64,000 bases of DNA, taken from positions 19,185,049 through 19,249,048 of the forward strand of contig NC_136004.1 of NCBI RefSeq assembly GCF_048128805.1, read 5' to 3'. The notes beneath the pieces were generated by a model. It worked only from the letters and a program-made list of their open reading frames with translations, was not told the DNA's origin and made no database searches. Below are positions 38,042 to 51,179 of this stretch, one piece after another. The position numbers were made by a program, and so were the translations under genes. Position 1 is the first letter of the stretch. Each line of letters begins with the position of its first letter. Origin of the DNA: Centroberyx gerrardi. Taxonomy: Eukaryota > Chordata > Actinopteri > Beryciformes > Berycidae.

Positions 38042-38066
38042 GGGGGGGGGGGGGGGGGGGGGGGGG
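38042..38066 (+). repeat. G homopolymer, 25 bases
   Basis: An uninterrupted run of 25 G, flanked by TGTC and CAGG. Such runs are rare and prone to both polymerase slippage and sequencing error, so the true length is uncertain. Confidence 0.85.
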
Positions 38067-38935
38067 CAGGGCCGGGTCGTTGTTTCTCATGACCTGAACT
38101 TTGAACCCTGAATCTGGCCTCAGGTCAGCCAAGTCGGAAGTCACTTCCCTCGACTGACCAGGCATGATCTCATCGAACCAGAATTGCCCGCATTTGATAG
38201 GGATCACAACCCTTGACCCTGAGCTCCCCAAACCAGCTGAAGCATTTGATCAAACAACCGGCTGCATGATAACAGCTTATGAAATGTCTGAGTATACATG
38301 GAGTGAGAGAGCTGACAGTCTCAAACCTGCTCAGTGGCAGTCTGATTTTTTTATTTCACAGAATGAGCCGGATTCCTCAAAGCAACTGTAGCTATAACAG
38401 TGCAGATGAAGGAAATATTTCTTAACCAGGATGTTTTTATTGATCCTGACTCAGACATACAATAGAGTGACACAGAGCAAGCAGGTGCATAAAGTCTATA
38501 GACCTCCCAGCTGGATAGAGCTTACTCATAGATTGTAACGCCAAGAGTCAGCAGGTGGCTAAACGTGGAGGACAAATGCTGCTTTGTATATGAAGCTAAC
38601 GACCACATGGGCCGTTTGTCCTGAGAAACAATGTGAGCGCTAACATGGTTAGAGATGGACACCAGAAAACACCACGTCCTTTTCTCTAACGTGTCCGCAA
38701 AGTTATACCAGCTTGGTGACTCATGGGTTTTTGTCGCAGCCTCGCAGCGCGGCCAGGCTTCCTGTCCAGCGGACAGCGGAACAGGAAACAGGAAGGAACA
38801 TGTGGGGTGTGGGAGGGGAGGGGTGGGAGGGGGCTGCAGCGTTAATGTCACTTGAAATGGGCTCAGTGGTTGGTGTTGAACCGCTCCCAAAGCACACATA
38901 CACACATACACACAGGTACAGGGAAATGCACACAT

Positions 38936-38936
<1 letters not shown>

Positions 38937-38977
<41 letters not shown>
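38937..38977. repeat. (CA)n microsatellite
   Basis: A pure run preceded by imperfect ACACAT/TGCACA units from about 38892. Confidence 0.95.
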
Positions 38978-38980
<3 letters not shown>

Positions 38981-39650
38981 CATGTGCACACTAACATAAA
39001 TGTCACCGACCAGCATGCTCCTGTAAAGTTAAATGAGGTTGGGTTCACGGAGTTCGGTCACATTTATTTGTATCACTTTGATCAAATTGCACTTTTTTGA
39101 TTTGATACATTTTGGATCCAATAATTCAAAATAATTAAACGACCCCTATTATGTTATATACAAATTTAAAGCATTGAATGTAAAGATCAATAATTTCCCA
39201 AAATGTGCCTGTTTTTCCATGTTGGCTCATAGATACAGATGGAGGCACACACCTGAACACAGTCATAAACACTTACATAACATTACATAACATATATTTA
39301 TAAATGTGCTGCCAAATATTCAGTCACACCTTTCCAATACTACACAGTATTTAAGTGTTGCTGTGCTTGTTGATGATTTTAGACAAGCCAACAAAACCTT
39401 TCACCACTCGTACCATTATTCCACCCAACACCTTAACGGCAACAGATGAAGTGTTTTCCTATTAGAGTGATGAATAGAGTGTCCAGGGACGGCTTAATCT
39501 CAAAAATATGAGAAAAGGAGATGTTGAAATTGGGAGTTTCCACTCCTTTCATAGCTATCTGAGTGAGATCATGTTGCCATACATCATCAAAACAAGACAA
39601 TTTGAAGCATTTGGATGCATAGACACAAGCACATAACAGCATGCATGAAT

Positions 39651-39662
39651 ACACACACACAC

Positions 39663-39699
<37 letters not shown>
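39651..39699. repeat. (AC)n microsatellite
   Basis: 49 bases with one ACGC interruption near 39666. Confidence 0.95.
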
Positions 39700-39702
<3 letters not shown>

Positions 39703-39989
39703 GTAAGTGAGTCAGGCCAGACAAAGCCCTGAATGACAGCCCTCTACTGAGATGAAGAGGAGGCCTGGCAGCATGAGGAATGTCTGGGAGAGATCAGGAG
39801 ACATTTCTGATTTACCATGGTTGGCTCAACGTATGTGGTGTCAGTCTCTCTCTTCAACTGGGACCAAGCAAAAAAAAAAAAAACCTGAACTTCTTTAGGA
39901 TGACACTACTAGCTCATCTTAAAGCAACTTGTTCTTGTTTTTAATTGCACTTAATCCATTAACAACAATTCCTCAATATTAAATCCATT

Positions 39990-40315
39990 TTTACACGTTT
40001 GTGCAAGCATTCATGTCTTTTTTTTTTAACGCATGAAAATATACATGTACTTTTGTAGATGCATGTATGCATTTATTCTTGTTTGCTTCTGATGTTTGTG
40101 TAATTTCATCACCTTATCACAGTTGTTATATGTTGTGTATAATCAGTTCTTATTTTATTTTCCTTACTGTAATTTAGCCCATTATCTGTTTTTGGTATAG
40201 TATACATCCTTGCACTTTTGTTTTGTTGTATTGTAGATGTATTTGTGTTTCAAGGACCCCTGTGAAAACGAGATGATTCACCACAAGGGGTTTATCCTTT
40301 CAATAAAGTTCAATA
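39990..40315 (+). mobile_element. LINE-like 3' tail, family 2
   Basis: Ends with CAAGGACCCCTGTGAAAACG, AGATGATTCACC, a CAAGGGGTTTATCCTTTCAA stretch and AATAAAG, the form of another tail common in teleosts. The upstream AT-rich part probably belongs to the same insertion, but its left edge is not defined. Confidence 0.45.
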
Positions 40316-40497
40316 TAACATGGAGGGCTGTAGTAGCGATTACTCACCGTGTTTACAGTCAACCCAAGGCCTGTGTGACAGGTGGTGGTGTTTTTAGCAT
40401 TAGCTGCTGGTGGTAATGTTGACTCCCATATTAACATAGGATGTGGCAATCAGTGGCTAAGTAAATAAACAGTCTGACTGCAATACACCAATGCAGG

Positions 40498-40530
<33 letters not shown>

Positions 40531-42503
40531 ATCAGGGTCTTGAGGTGTAATAAGTGCATTGTTTTGACACTAATTGTATCTTGCAGGAAACTGTGCTGGC
40601 TATTCTCAGGACTGTTGTGTATTTGCTCTGCTGACCCAGTCCCACCACAGGAAACAGGGAATACAAATGCAAAAAAACTAACACTTGACATTTGAAAAAG
40701 TCAAATCCAGAACAAAACAAGGCAAAACGTTGGGTGGTTTTGTTCTATCTCTTCCCCAGCACTTTCACTCTGTGCCTTTGTGCATGGGACTCCAGTATAT
40801 TTCCAAGAATGAAAGTTGTAGTGCATGTCATCCACTAAAGGGAGTCCTGCATGACTGAGCCACCTACCACAGAGAATGAAAGAAAAGACACCCTCATCGC
40901 ACCCTACCGCAGAGTGGGGGTTTTGTCTGGAGTGTTCAAGCCTGGCCTCCTTCGATTTTATTCACTGGCATCCCAATGTAAACCCAAAGATAATGGGAAT
41001 GGCACTGTTGAATTAAGGTCAGTATGTGAAGTATATTCCAGACTTTCCCTTAAAGTGAACTGTGACTTGAAAAATGTCACAAAATGCTACAAGGGTGCCA
41101 GTTCCAACTCTTCTTATTTGTTCTGTAATATTTAATGAAATGTTTGGTGAAATATATGAGCATCTCTCCGGTAGAAGTCATAAAGACAACAACCTTGGCT
41201 TGGATGTTTCTGAAGTGTTCAAGAGTGTGTGACTGTAACATAACCTGTTTCTCAAACTTTACTTGAGTCTAAATTAAAATAACGTGAAGTAAAACTCAGT
41301 TCCCAGTTCCACAATTCAGTTGCACAATTCAGTGAAATCCATCAATATCTGCAAATATTTTTTGCAGACAGTGCTATTTTCCTTTTCTTTGAGAGCATTT
41401 TAAAAGAATGGAGGAGAGGAGACCGATTCTGAGAATGGCACCCCAATTGTGAGAGGTCAAAGAGGTTAAAGGTCACAAGGGTTAGGGATCATTAAGGGCA
41501 CCCGTGGGCTCCTGAAGCTGACAAGGGAGCTAGTGGCAACGGGGCAGAAAATATCAGTTTGGAGAGAGTGTGTTGTTGTTTTTGATGTTGGAGGATTTTC
41601 TAGATAGGCAAATGTATGTTTGTGTGGTTGTTCATATGCTGTGCTCATATGGGTTGTGTGTGCGTGTGTGTGTTTGTGCACCGGGGTACATGTGTGCACG
41701 TGTGTGTGTATGTGCGTGTGTGTGTGCATCCTCTCACAGCATGACTGGGAGACAGGCAGAAGGAGTCAGCTGTGGTTCTTTGTCTCTGGCTGTCCAGTAT
41801 AGCTAATCCTATCTGGAATCTGAGATTGTTAGACACAGAGAGGCAAGAGGGATGAAAACAACTGAAATGGCTTTAGAAGGAGGGCGAGAAAGAAGGATTC
41901 TGAGCAACAAATGTGACTGTGTCTTAATTCCTCAAAACTGGTCGTCAGGAGACATCACTGCAAAACCTCACTAAGTGACAAAATGTAATTTCCATTGTTC
42001 AGTGACGGCTTTTATAATCTGGTTATGCTGGGCCAACCTTTATTAAAACTACAACTACACTTTTAAAACTGCTTCTAGTGATGGATGTTCTACTGCCAAC
42101 AATACAGGAAAACATATTGGATATATTGTGTGAATGGAAATTTTGGTAATATCTTTGCCTGAAAGCAAGACAATGTCGGTCATCAGTCAAGGTGGCACCA
42201 CAGTTGCGTATGACATCACTTTGTGAAATGATAATGCTATTGGCAGAGTGGGGTGGTGGTGGGATGCATGAGATGAGCTGAAAGTGGGAAAGAAGTGTTG
42301 GCTGACATGTTTAGAGGATGAGAAATTGTAGAAGGTTCAATCTTGCTTAACTTTTAAGTATCTATATAAAACTTAGCAACTTGGAACTTCAGGCATCTTG
42401 ATTACTCGCCCCATGTGTCAAGGAATTTCTAAATACAAGCCACTGAAAATACTGTATGCACCAAAACCCGACATGGTGCGTTAACCCCCCCTCCCCCCCA
42501 GCC

Positions 42504-42504
<1 letters not shown>

Positions 42505-42548
<44 letters not shown>
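42505..42548. repeat. (AC)n microsatellite
   Basis: A pure run next to a C-rich stretch at 42485-42499. Confidence 0.95.
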
Positions 42549-42549
<1 letters not shown>

Positions 42550-42689
42550 AACATCCCCCAAGGCCCCACAAAGCAGCTTACCCCTGAGGAGTAAAGGCAA
42601 CATGACCGGTTGAGTGTGAGGCCTTCAAAATGCAGCTCTGCACATCTACACATTGCCTGTATGATCCTGCCTTTGTGGGTATGTTTGCC

Positions 42690-42744
42690 TGTGTGTGTAT
42701 GTATGTATGTATGTATGTATGTGTGTGTGTGTGTGTGTGTGTGC
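42690..42744. repeat. Compound (TATG)n(TG)n microsatellite
   Basis: GT units, then six ATGT units (about 42698-42721), then about eleven GT units. It lies 150 bp from the preceding AC tract, which runs on the opposite strand sense. Confidence 0.93.
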
Positions 42745-44360
42745 ATGTAGGGCCTTGTGCGTGCCACATTCCTCAGATGCAGTGCAGCGGAAAGGGCAGT
42801 GGCCCCACTTCACCAGAGGTGCAAGAGGGGGATGGAGAGCAGAGTGATTGATGGGTGAGGGGAGAAGACTGCGATGGGCCGAACAGGTGGATGTAAAGAA
42901 GGGCAGGCAGGACAGTAGAGGGGCATCGAGGTGACAGAGAGGTGTCAGACTGGACAGGAGGAGGAGATTATTAACCCAGAGGAGGTAAAGGTACTGAATG
43001 GACTGAAGGTAAGTGAGGTGAGTGGATAAAAGTTTGGGGACTGGATAGACTGGAGGAGGCTGGGTAGAAATTCACCACTGGAATGTCAAGAAATGCCTCG
43101 TAACATTATGTATGCTCATAGATAGATCATTCTGAGAAGATTGAAAACCTTGGTTGTTGTTTAGATTAGATCCTGCAGTCTAAACTCATCCCTCATCCCC
43201 CTTCAGACCTTTAACTTTTGATGTTCTTTAGTAAAACATCTCATGAAGAGAGGAAACAATAACTACAAACTCACCAACTCCCACATATGCACACACACCA
43301 GTAACAAAAAAAGAAAGACAATTAGAAACAGAAAAAGAAACAAAAACATGACATATACATATAGAGAGAAAAATGTTCTGTTAATTGTTCTCAAACTGTA
43401 ACCTGATTGTCAGCGAGTTGTGATAATGATGTTGATATAATAAACAGCCTCTCTCCACCCTATAAGTGACACAATGCATCTCTGCTGATATGCATTTGTT
43501 ACGTCTGCTAACTGTTCCCTCAGGAATACAGTGAATTATATAATTATTTCTTATGGATAAGATCACTCTGCTCTGTTTGTAAACAATAGCATCATGGATG
43601 TAAATTGTTTCTCGAATTGTCCACCCGGAGGAAGTATGGAGACATACACATTCATACACCGGGCAATTAAATGATGTTTGACGCACACAACCTCATCGCT
43701 GACAATAACACAGATCCCGCTGCACTCCCTGCCTCAGCACGATGCCGAGCTTGGCACGTTTCATTCTCACTGTTTTGATCAGTCCAGCCTTTCCTGTGAA
43801 ACAACCCAAACACTCTTTGCTCTGAGGGTCATGATCTCATCCTGATCCAAGAGTGATAAGGACCTCAATCACCCCGCAGAGAGCGACCTGGGTCCCACCC
43901 TTCCACTCGTGCTCTGGACCAACACCAAATCACCACCAGGAAGCCTGGCCTACATTCCCCTGTGTGGGCCAAGGTCACGGTCTTCACCTTTGCCCTACAT
44001 CAGCAGCTCAGGGGGAAGATGTTATATTCATCAAACCTCAGTACCTTTACATCTCATACACATACAGTAAGACTTCTTGCCGATTCTGTGGAACCACAAA
44101 ACCACAATGAGCTGCTAGGTGGAAAAACAAAAGATTGGACTAAGATGAAAAGACGGTAGTCGCCCTTTGGATCAACCCTTTCTGCCGTAGTCTGCTGTGA
44201 CTGCCAACAGGTTATTACTCTGCGCCAGCTCTTTGTGTTGTATGACAGAGGGGAAAGTTCAAACTCTCCTTGACAGAGATGGAATAGTCCCTTGTAACCT
44301 TCAACACACGTCCGGTTAAGGCGCCTCCACCTATTCCATGGCAACTCTAGCCACGTTTAG

Positions 44361-44490
44361 GGCAGCAAGGTGGCACAGTGAGTGGGGAGACGTTCCAGCC
44401 CTTGTGACAGCGAGCATCTGTCCTGCTGAAGTGTCCTGAAGCAAGACACTTCATCCCCTCCAGCTGTTCAGTAACGACCCGATGCTTTAA
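44361..44490 (+). mobile_element. Related SINE head and body fragment
   Basis: GGCAGCAAGGTGGCACAGTG at the start resembles a tRNA-like A-box region, followed further on by GAAGTGTCCTGAAGCAAGAC, which matches the TGTCCTTGAGCAAGACACTG body of the 63.3-kb SINE. The B box is not recognisable and the GTAAGTCGC tail is missing. It lies just beyond the 3' end of cdc45. Confidence 0.5.
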
Positions 44491-44779
44491 ACACCCTGTG
44501 GAGTGGGGTTATTTCTGCTTTGGGGATCAAGAGTACCACAAGCACTATGAACCAACAAGAACTTTATCGAATTTGCCGGTGTATAAAGAGATAGTAAGAG
44601 TATCTGCTAATAATATGCATCTAAAAAATGGAAGTGGACCTCATATCTGTACAACCCTGAAGAGGTACAGTTTCCTATTTTGAGTTCTCAGCTCAAACAT
44701 CTCATGACCATCTAGAAACAATGACCATAAAATACAGCAGCTATTCATCACTATGGGCAATGAAAGCATTTAAATCAAT

Positions 44780-45130
44780 GGTAATTTACTAAGATTTATT
44801 AAACATGTTTCAAACGACATACGTGAAAGAAACTCACATACATAGACAGTAATAAAATGCGCACAATTTACAAGCATTTAAAAGCTAAATTAAAACTTTA
44901 ACATACATTTACAAAAAGACTGTACAATATACACACAAATCTGATAAAAACATTGATGCAGCACTTGCACTGCTATGACTCTGAATGTTGTTGGTCATCA
45001 GGCTGCATCAGAGGTGCAGAATAATTAATTTCAATCACATCTGACATGAAGATGTGTACGTCAGCAGCACCTACAGTTTTTTACTAAACTCAAAACTCAT
45101 GCCCACGTTCCCTTGAGTGTGGAAGGTTTC
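44780..45130 (-). other. cdc45 3' UTR
   Basis: About 340 bp after the cdc45 stop an antisense TTTATT at 44795-44800 gives an AATAAA signal on the gene's strand. No other coding signal is present. Confidence 0.55.
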
Positions 45131-48100
45131 TTATGACAGGAGGGTGATGAGTGCGTCCAGAAACTTGCTCCTGTCCTCCATCTTCAGTTCAATTACTGGA
45201 GAGGGAAAAAGACAGGTAAGAAGAAGTGCAGAAGTTTGGATCTACAGTGTAAAGAATGAAGACTATATCAGGGCTGCCACCTAGTGGCCAATAAAGAGGA
45301 CACCTCCCTGTAAGAACAAACAGATTTGTGTAGATTTTGACACTGTGCACAATATAATAGTAAATGACTGCCTTTCACTTACTCGAAGTATCAAAGTGGT
45401 CATGGAGTGTTCTGGAGCTGGTGCTCTCTGCGGCTTTCTCAAATGCCCGACCAAAGAAACTAGTACAGAGAAAAGGACAAGAGTTGAGAGAATTAGGCAA
45501 TAATTGTTACATCCATATAGACACAAATACAAAATACTTAGCCTCTCATAACACAAACACACTAAGCTTTTGAAACACAAGAAGGCAAGAACATGTGCTT
45601 AGCGGTAGGGCTACATGGTCAAAAGGAAAACTATCAAAATCGCAATATGTACTACTACAATGTCCAAATTGCAAAGGAAATTGCTTTTTATACAGAAAAT
45701 GGTGTTTCAGACAGCTTCCTAAAAAGGTATTGCACTGGTGAGAATAAATCAAGTTGCAGGTTAGAGAAAATCTTTCATTTTAGTTAAACTAAGTATACTC
45801 TGAGCTTTAGCAACTCATCCACGTAGTAAAAAGCTGTGTTCACGTGCAGCTCAGTTCATATAAAAATGTTCATAAATAAAATCATTTGATTTTTTTTTTT
45901 GGCAATATCCTACAGTCCTACAAAGAGGAGTCTTACTTCTTCTTGTCAGACGTCTCAGACTCTGGTGGGATGCCCAGAACAATGACAGTTCCCTTCTCCA
46001 CATCCATGGGAGCAGCCATGATGAGGGGCAGGACTTTGCAGCGCTTATTCCTCGTCTAAACAACAAAGACCAGGGCAGACAGGGAGCATAAACAACGTGC
46101 TTTCAATGTACATGACAGCACCTTCCTCCACAGTCTGAATCCATTTTGACAGCAATACGCATGAGGTACTCACAGAATGGACAAAGGCTTTCAGGAGGTA
46201 CTTGCAGAGCAGAGTCAAGGCCATGGGCTTGGAAAATAGTTTCACATCAGGGGTGCCCTACACATGAAAGGGTAGGAGGAGGAAAGGATTAAGCCAGGGA
46301 GGATGTAGCGCTAAGCTGCAGCCACATACATGTGCAGGTCGAACACAGAGACACACTCGTACCTCCATGAGGTAGCAGTAGAGGAAGGGCCCCTGGGACA
46401 GTATGAGGTTGGTACAGATGCAGCTGGCTACAGTCTGTTGGATGGCAATCAGCTTCTTCTTAGCCAGGTCAATGCCCAAATGCAGACGCTCCAGATTACT
46501 CCTACACAGACAGAGACCAACCAGAGACAGAAAAAGATTTCTCTGATAAACTTGATGCAATTTGCAATCTGATCATAAATAACAAGAAGCATTTTAACAT
46601 TCTAGGCTCAAAACGTTTTTATTCTGCACTGCCTATGCAACTTGATCTTTATTCTCTTTTTATGCATTTTAATTCTATATTTATTCCCTCTTCTTATACA
46701 CTTCCATCTTTTTATTTGTTATTTATTCATCTTATCCTGTACTTATCATCTAATGTCTTATATACCTTGTGTAAACCACTTTGAATTGCCTTTGTGTATA
46801 TATTATTGTGCTAAACTTTCCTTGCCTACAGCTCTAAACAGCTAGATACATTACTTGCCTAGGCATCTATCCTGGTCATCATGTCAACATTTAAGAAAAT
46901 GTGATAGCATAGGGATTTCAGGCAGGGAAGCTGGTTCATTCTCCTCCCTACTGGTTAAAACCCGCACCGAGTGTGTTTGGTAGGACTTCTTCTAATCTAA
47001 CACTTGACACAAGCTGTAAAATGTCCGCGATGTCCTGCAACACACCTGGAAAGGCAGTCAAGGGCCTTGATGAAGTTGTCGCTGGCACTCCCCTCTTTCT
47101 CAGTGCCTTCCAGCAAGGCAGCAGCAGCATGCACGACGTCGCTGGCCAGGAAACGGTTCTTAAAGCCAAAGTGAACGCCAAAAGTTTGGATACGGATATC
47201 CTTCATACTGGTGAAGGGGGAAGACAAAGGGTATCATTTCAGATTCTCTGTAGGTATATGCAGGCATATGTCAATTATAAAGGAAACTGAATGACAGCAA
47301 GTGTCACTTTTTCTGTTCTAGCCTTCTCTAGAATTCATACCCATATTTATTGGAAGACTCCTCTATGACGTCCCTTAGGTTTTCTTTGATCGTCATGTCC
47401 ATGGAGTTGAATTTCTGGCGCACTTGCTTCAGGGGTAGACTGTTAAGAGATTGAAGAAAAAAAAAAAGAGAATGAGACACAACAAACCTTGCAACATCCA
47501 CTAGTATCGTAATATTGGCTAGTTGCACTACTATCAAGTGAGGCCAAGATGCAGTTCTATTTCACATTTCAGGCTAGAGTGGACAAGACAAAGCCCAACT
47601 TCCACTCAACTGATACTAATTACAATCATTACTCCTGTTATATAGACATTTTAGTGTTAACCCACCAAGCCATTTATTCTAGGCACTCACCCCATGTCAG
47701 CTAGGAACTCCTGGAGTTTCTTTTGGCCGTTCAAGGACCAAAGCTTGAAGCTGCAGGATGTGTAGCAGGAATTACAGATGCTCTCATACAGCGACCAGTG
47801 CTGGTAGAGGGTTAGACGTAGGCTGAGGCAGAGGGTTAAGGGGAACACAAAGACAAACGAGAGCAAGAGAGAGAGACACAGCTACAAAAATTCTGTACTA
47901 TTCATTTCTGCAATTACAACAGCTGAATGTATGGGAAATGGGTGTTGGTTACATGGCTCCATGACACAGACGACATGATGAGTAAAGGATACTCGTATTC
48001 AAAGGAAATCCTCATACAGTCGATGGAGAGAGAGTTCTCCTCATCCTCGTTCCTGTGGTTATGACGGGAGACGTGTCGCTGCATTGTGGCAATGTCTGTT

Positions 48101-50490
48101 ACATACTTCATGCTAAAAAGGGCAAGGCAGACACAGGTACAACATGGTTAGTGTGTGTGTCTTCATGCAAACATATATTACACGCATCTTGTAACCAAAA
48201 AATGGATGTCTGGTTAATTCTGTAGGAAATTACATTTTGGAATTATGAAGAGATTCTTACTGTGTAATTTTGTCATGAACCCACTGGTCTGTCAGCCCAA
48301 TGACAGCCCACCTGCAAAAAGCAAAAACACTCTCAACAAAGCACATGCACAGTAGACAGCCTTTGTCTAAAAGTCTGTATAGTGCATTGTCATTGTTGTC
48401 AATCGTCAAGCATCTGCATGATGTTTTTTTTTATGATTTTATGTAATAAAAAAATGCATGAAATAATTTACCAGAGCATATCCTTTGTGTCTTTAGTCAA
48501 CACCCACGCCAGCTCGAATAGCATCATTGCAGCCTGACAGAAGAAACACGTATGAAAACATTTGCATTTTACTCAGGAGGGACTGAATAATTAACACAAT
48601 GTGTGAAACGACAGAGGGTCTACAACTACATAAATGTGTATCTGGACTTAAAATCATAGTTTTTGTGCAATTCCCAAACTTTTCAAAACATGTAAATTAT
48701 CAAATTCATTTTCAAATCTTTTCTAGACTTTCCAGACCTGTATAGGAACAAAAAAAATCATATACTCACTGAAGTCCCGTGGTATTCATACTGCTCATAG
48801 TCAAACAAGATTTCACGTCTGTGAAATGAGTGCAAAAGTTAGTGTCAATTTAGACATTGTACTAACAGACTACTTGAAATCCTCCAAACACCTCCTGAAA
48901 AAATATACTTCACCTCCGTGCCTCCCACTCCCTCTTTGCCCGCTGTCTTTCAATTCTCCTCTCCACTGCTCCCTACAATGACATGATCACAAACACAGTG
49001 ATACAACCATTACACTCTGGATAGTACTGCTCTGTTCAATTACAGCGGTGGATACTGATCCTGCTCAACACGTACTTCATCAAATCTCCTCCGTTTCCCA
49101 GAAGGCTCTGAGCCTTCATCACTCTCATTCCCAGAGTCATCCCCTTCCTGCTCATCTTCGTCACGGAAGATATCATCATAGGAGGGCACACCCAGGTCAT
49201 CATCCTGTTTGATTAGCAGCTTCACCTGTGTAAGGAATGATCAGAGCTTATGAAATGTTAACTTATACATGTGTTAGCGTGGGTTCAGGGTTTTTACTCG
49301 GGGGTGGATTAACATTATTATATTGCTCACACAACAAACTTTAGGAGCAAACAAGGAGGAAATTACTTCATCCACTGACAATACAAGGAAACAGATCTTC
49401 AAACTCAGATGCATCAACAGCAAATACAAAAGGAGCACGAGCACATCTCAAGTAACTAATTTCACTTGTCGCCCAAGATTGCATCCTTCAGTGTTCTCAC
49501 TTCGAGCTGACTTTATCACTGTCCCTCACCTGGGTGTCATTGTAGACATTGACCACGTCTACAGGCCGGTGGGTGTCACAGATGAAGAAGATGGAATCGT
49601 CATCTGGCTGCAACATCTCAAGGAGGTCGACATTGGCCCCACAGTTGACAAGAACAAAATAACGGAACTACGAGAGAGCATGAAGCAAAATTATACATAC
49701 ATTTCACATGGGTAGTGTGAAAAACCTCAACAGCTCTGTCCTATTGTCCAAACTGTTACCAAGTCATGTACAGGCTCAGTTCTAGTCAGGTAAAGTTTCA
49801 TTACCTGCTCTTTGTGCTCAAGAAAGGCAGTGCCAAGGTCCTGCCAGCCTGTAACTGGCACCAATGTATACTGGACCTGGTCACAGTGGAACAGCGCCTG
49901 GTAAAGAGTAAACAGATCATCAGGTGTTGTAGGCATTAATTCATCAGTTCATCATCAACCAATAATTAGAGTTAGCTTTTCACTGACCAATCATCCAACT
50001 ACAGGAAGGACATAAGAACACTGGCCGTTAAAACCATTGTCACTTAAAAGGAAGTACATAAGAAAATCCACATACTAACCGGAGCTAAATGCTTTCAGTC
50101 TATGCCCACAAGAGCTTGCTGCTAGCCAACGCTAACTAGCTTGGAAACGAATGTGAACAGAGGCGAAATGGGCTAACGTTAGCTAATAGCTAACTGAATA
50201 CTTTACCTGCAGTATCTTACAAGCGCAGAGAGCATCGATGTCTGATGCGACCAGGAGGGCAACTCTCTGAAAGCAGTGTACGAGAGAAACGTATATAAAA
50301 AACATATACATACCATATAAATCGCAAATAAGCACCGAAAGCAGAACTAACAGTAACGTTAGCTATTGGTTAAATCACATATACGTTACAGTCGTCCATG
50401 GTTAGGGTTAGCTAACGTTACAGCTAACAAACAACTTACCTGGTTGACAACAACTTCATAAAATTCCTTTCTTATGTCCGTGACAAACAT
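45131..50490 (-). CDS. cdc45: Cell division control protein 45, complete, 18 exons
   Basis: CDC45 is the DHH-superfamily subunit of the CMG replicative helicase (CDC45-MCM2-7-GINS) in the nucleus (established). Exons: 50490-50440, 50266-50207, 49897-49805, 49667-49530, 49225-49076, 48972-48914, 48818-48770, 48533-48472, 48311-48261, 48112-47993, 47822-47691, 47439-47341, 47207-47046, 46501-46363, 46257-46174, 46055-45937, 45459-45383, 45195-45131. They sum to 1710 nt, 569 aa (human 566), with consistent phases and GT/AG borders. Seen: [14 protein letters not shown] start, [13 protein letters not shown] at about 24-36, DTHRPV at 99-104, an acidic loop at about 115-164, [30 protein letters not shown], and a [11 protein letters not shown] end. 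The exon 9/10 junction gives His where human has Gln (ITHMKYV), a small oddity. It lies 3.1 kb downstream of plpp5's stop, same strand. Confidence 0.97.
46610..46835 (+). mobile_element. LINE-like 3' tail in a cdc45 intron
   Basis: T-rich sequence with many TTTAT words followed by GTGTAAACCACTTTGAATTG and CCTTTGTGTATATATTATTG, which resembles the teleost tail CACTTTGGATTGCC...TGTGCTATATAAATAAA. Inserted antisense in the intron between cdc45 exons 13 and 14. Confidence 0.4.
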
Positions 50491-50499
50491 TTTCCACAG

Positions 50500-50690
50500 T
50501 GTTGACGATATAGAATATATTTAAAAAGCCTTTACACGACGAGTTAAAAGCCAAAATATCAAGTGACTTAAAGCGCGAGTTATTTCGCTCAACTGTTCCG
50601 CTGTCAGAGCCTTTTTGCTGCGGTAGTGTTCCTTGTTAGAAATGTGGCGCCAAATCCACACGTCACATCCAACCAATCCAGTGGAAGGTA
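50500..50690 (-). promoter_or_regulatory. cdc45 promoter with E2F-like palindrome and CCAAT box
   Basis: Within 200 bp upstream of the cdc45 ATG lie TGGCGCCAAA (50645-50654), which on the gene's strand reads TTTGGCGCCA and fits the E2F consensus TTTSSCGC, and a CCAAT word at 50673-50677. E2F plus CCAAT (NF-Y) is the usual layout of G1/S genes, and cdc45 is a known E2F target in mammals. Sites are seen; function is inferred. Confidence 0.6.
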
Positions 50691-51179
50691 GAGGCCCTGC
50701 AGAACGCGTCATACTTTGAAAGCCACGCCCATCATGTGCAAACCTGCCAAGAAAGCAATGTTTAACTGATCCCACACTGTGGGATAGTAAAATAATTAAA
50801 CATTTACCACTGTTTAATTGATGATGAAAAGATAAAGTTAAAGCTTAGTAACGGTTTACAGCACTGGGCTGTTCTTCCAATCCAGTGAAATGTAGTATGT
50901 AAAGGTATGGGTTGCAGCATTAACAGGGTGTGCAAACAGTGAAATTATTGGTTACTATCCTGTTATTATTTGCTGCTGCAATTTCCCCAAAAGGATCATT
51001 TAAGTTTCATCTTATCTAAATGGGTGCCTGTTGTCTAAAGGATCTCAACTTAGTAGTTCATGACTTGAAAACATTTAGGAACCCCTGCTTTAATCAATCC
51101 ATTTCCATGCACATTGCAGCATAGCCCATATCAGTACAAGGATTGCCGACTCAAAATACAGGCAAAGGATGGCGTGGAT
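50691..51179. other. Short spacer upstream of cdc45
   Basis: About 490 bp between the cdc45 promoter and the inferred plpp5 3' end. AT-rich; nothing recognised. Confidence 0.6.

Larger units (their letters stand above)
35833..44779. other. Claudin-cdc45 spacer, 9 kb, gene-free
   Basis: Lies between the convergent 3' ends of claudin-5 and cdc45. It holds many microsatellites (37.3, 37.56, 38.9, 39.65, 40.5, 41.7, 42.5, 42.7 kb), the 25-G run, a LINE tail ending at 40.3 kb and a SINE fragment at 44.4 kb. No frame shows a protein domain and no convincing exon series was found. Confidence 0.65.

Noticed and set aside
37959-38231. Minus-strand frame with a proline run
   Set aside because: The prolines are the translated G homopolymer; no domain and no splice partners.
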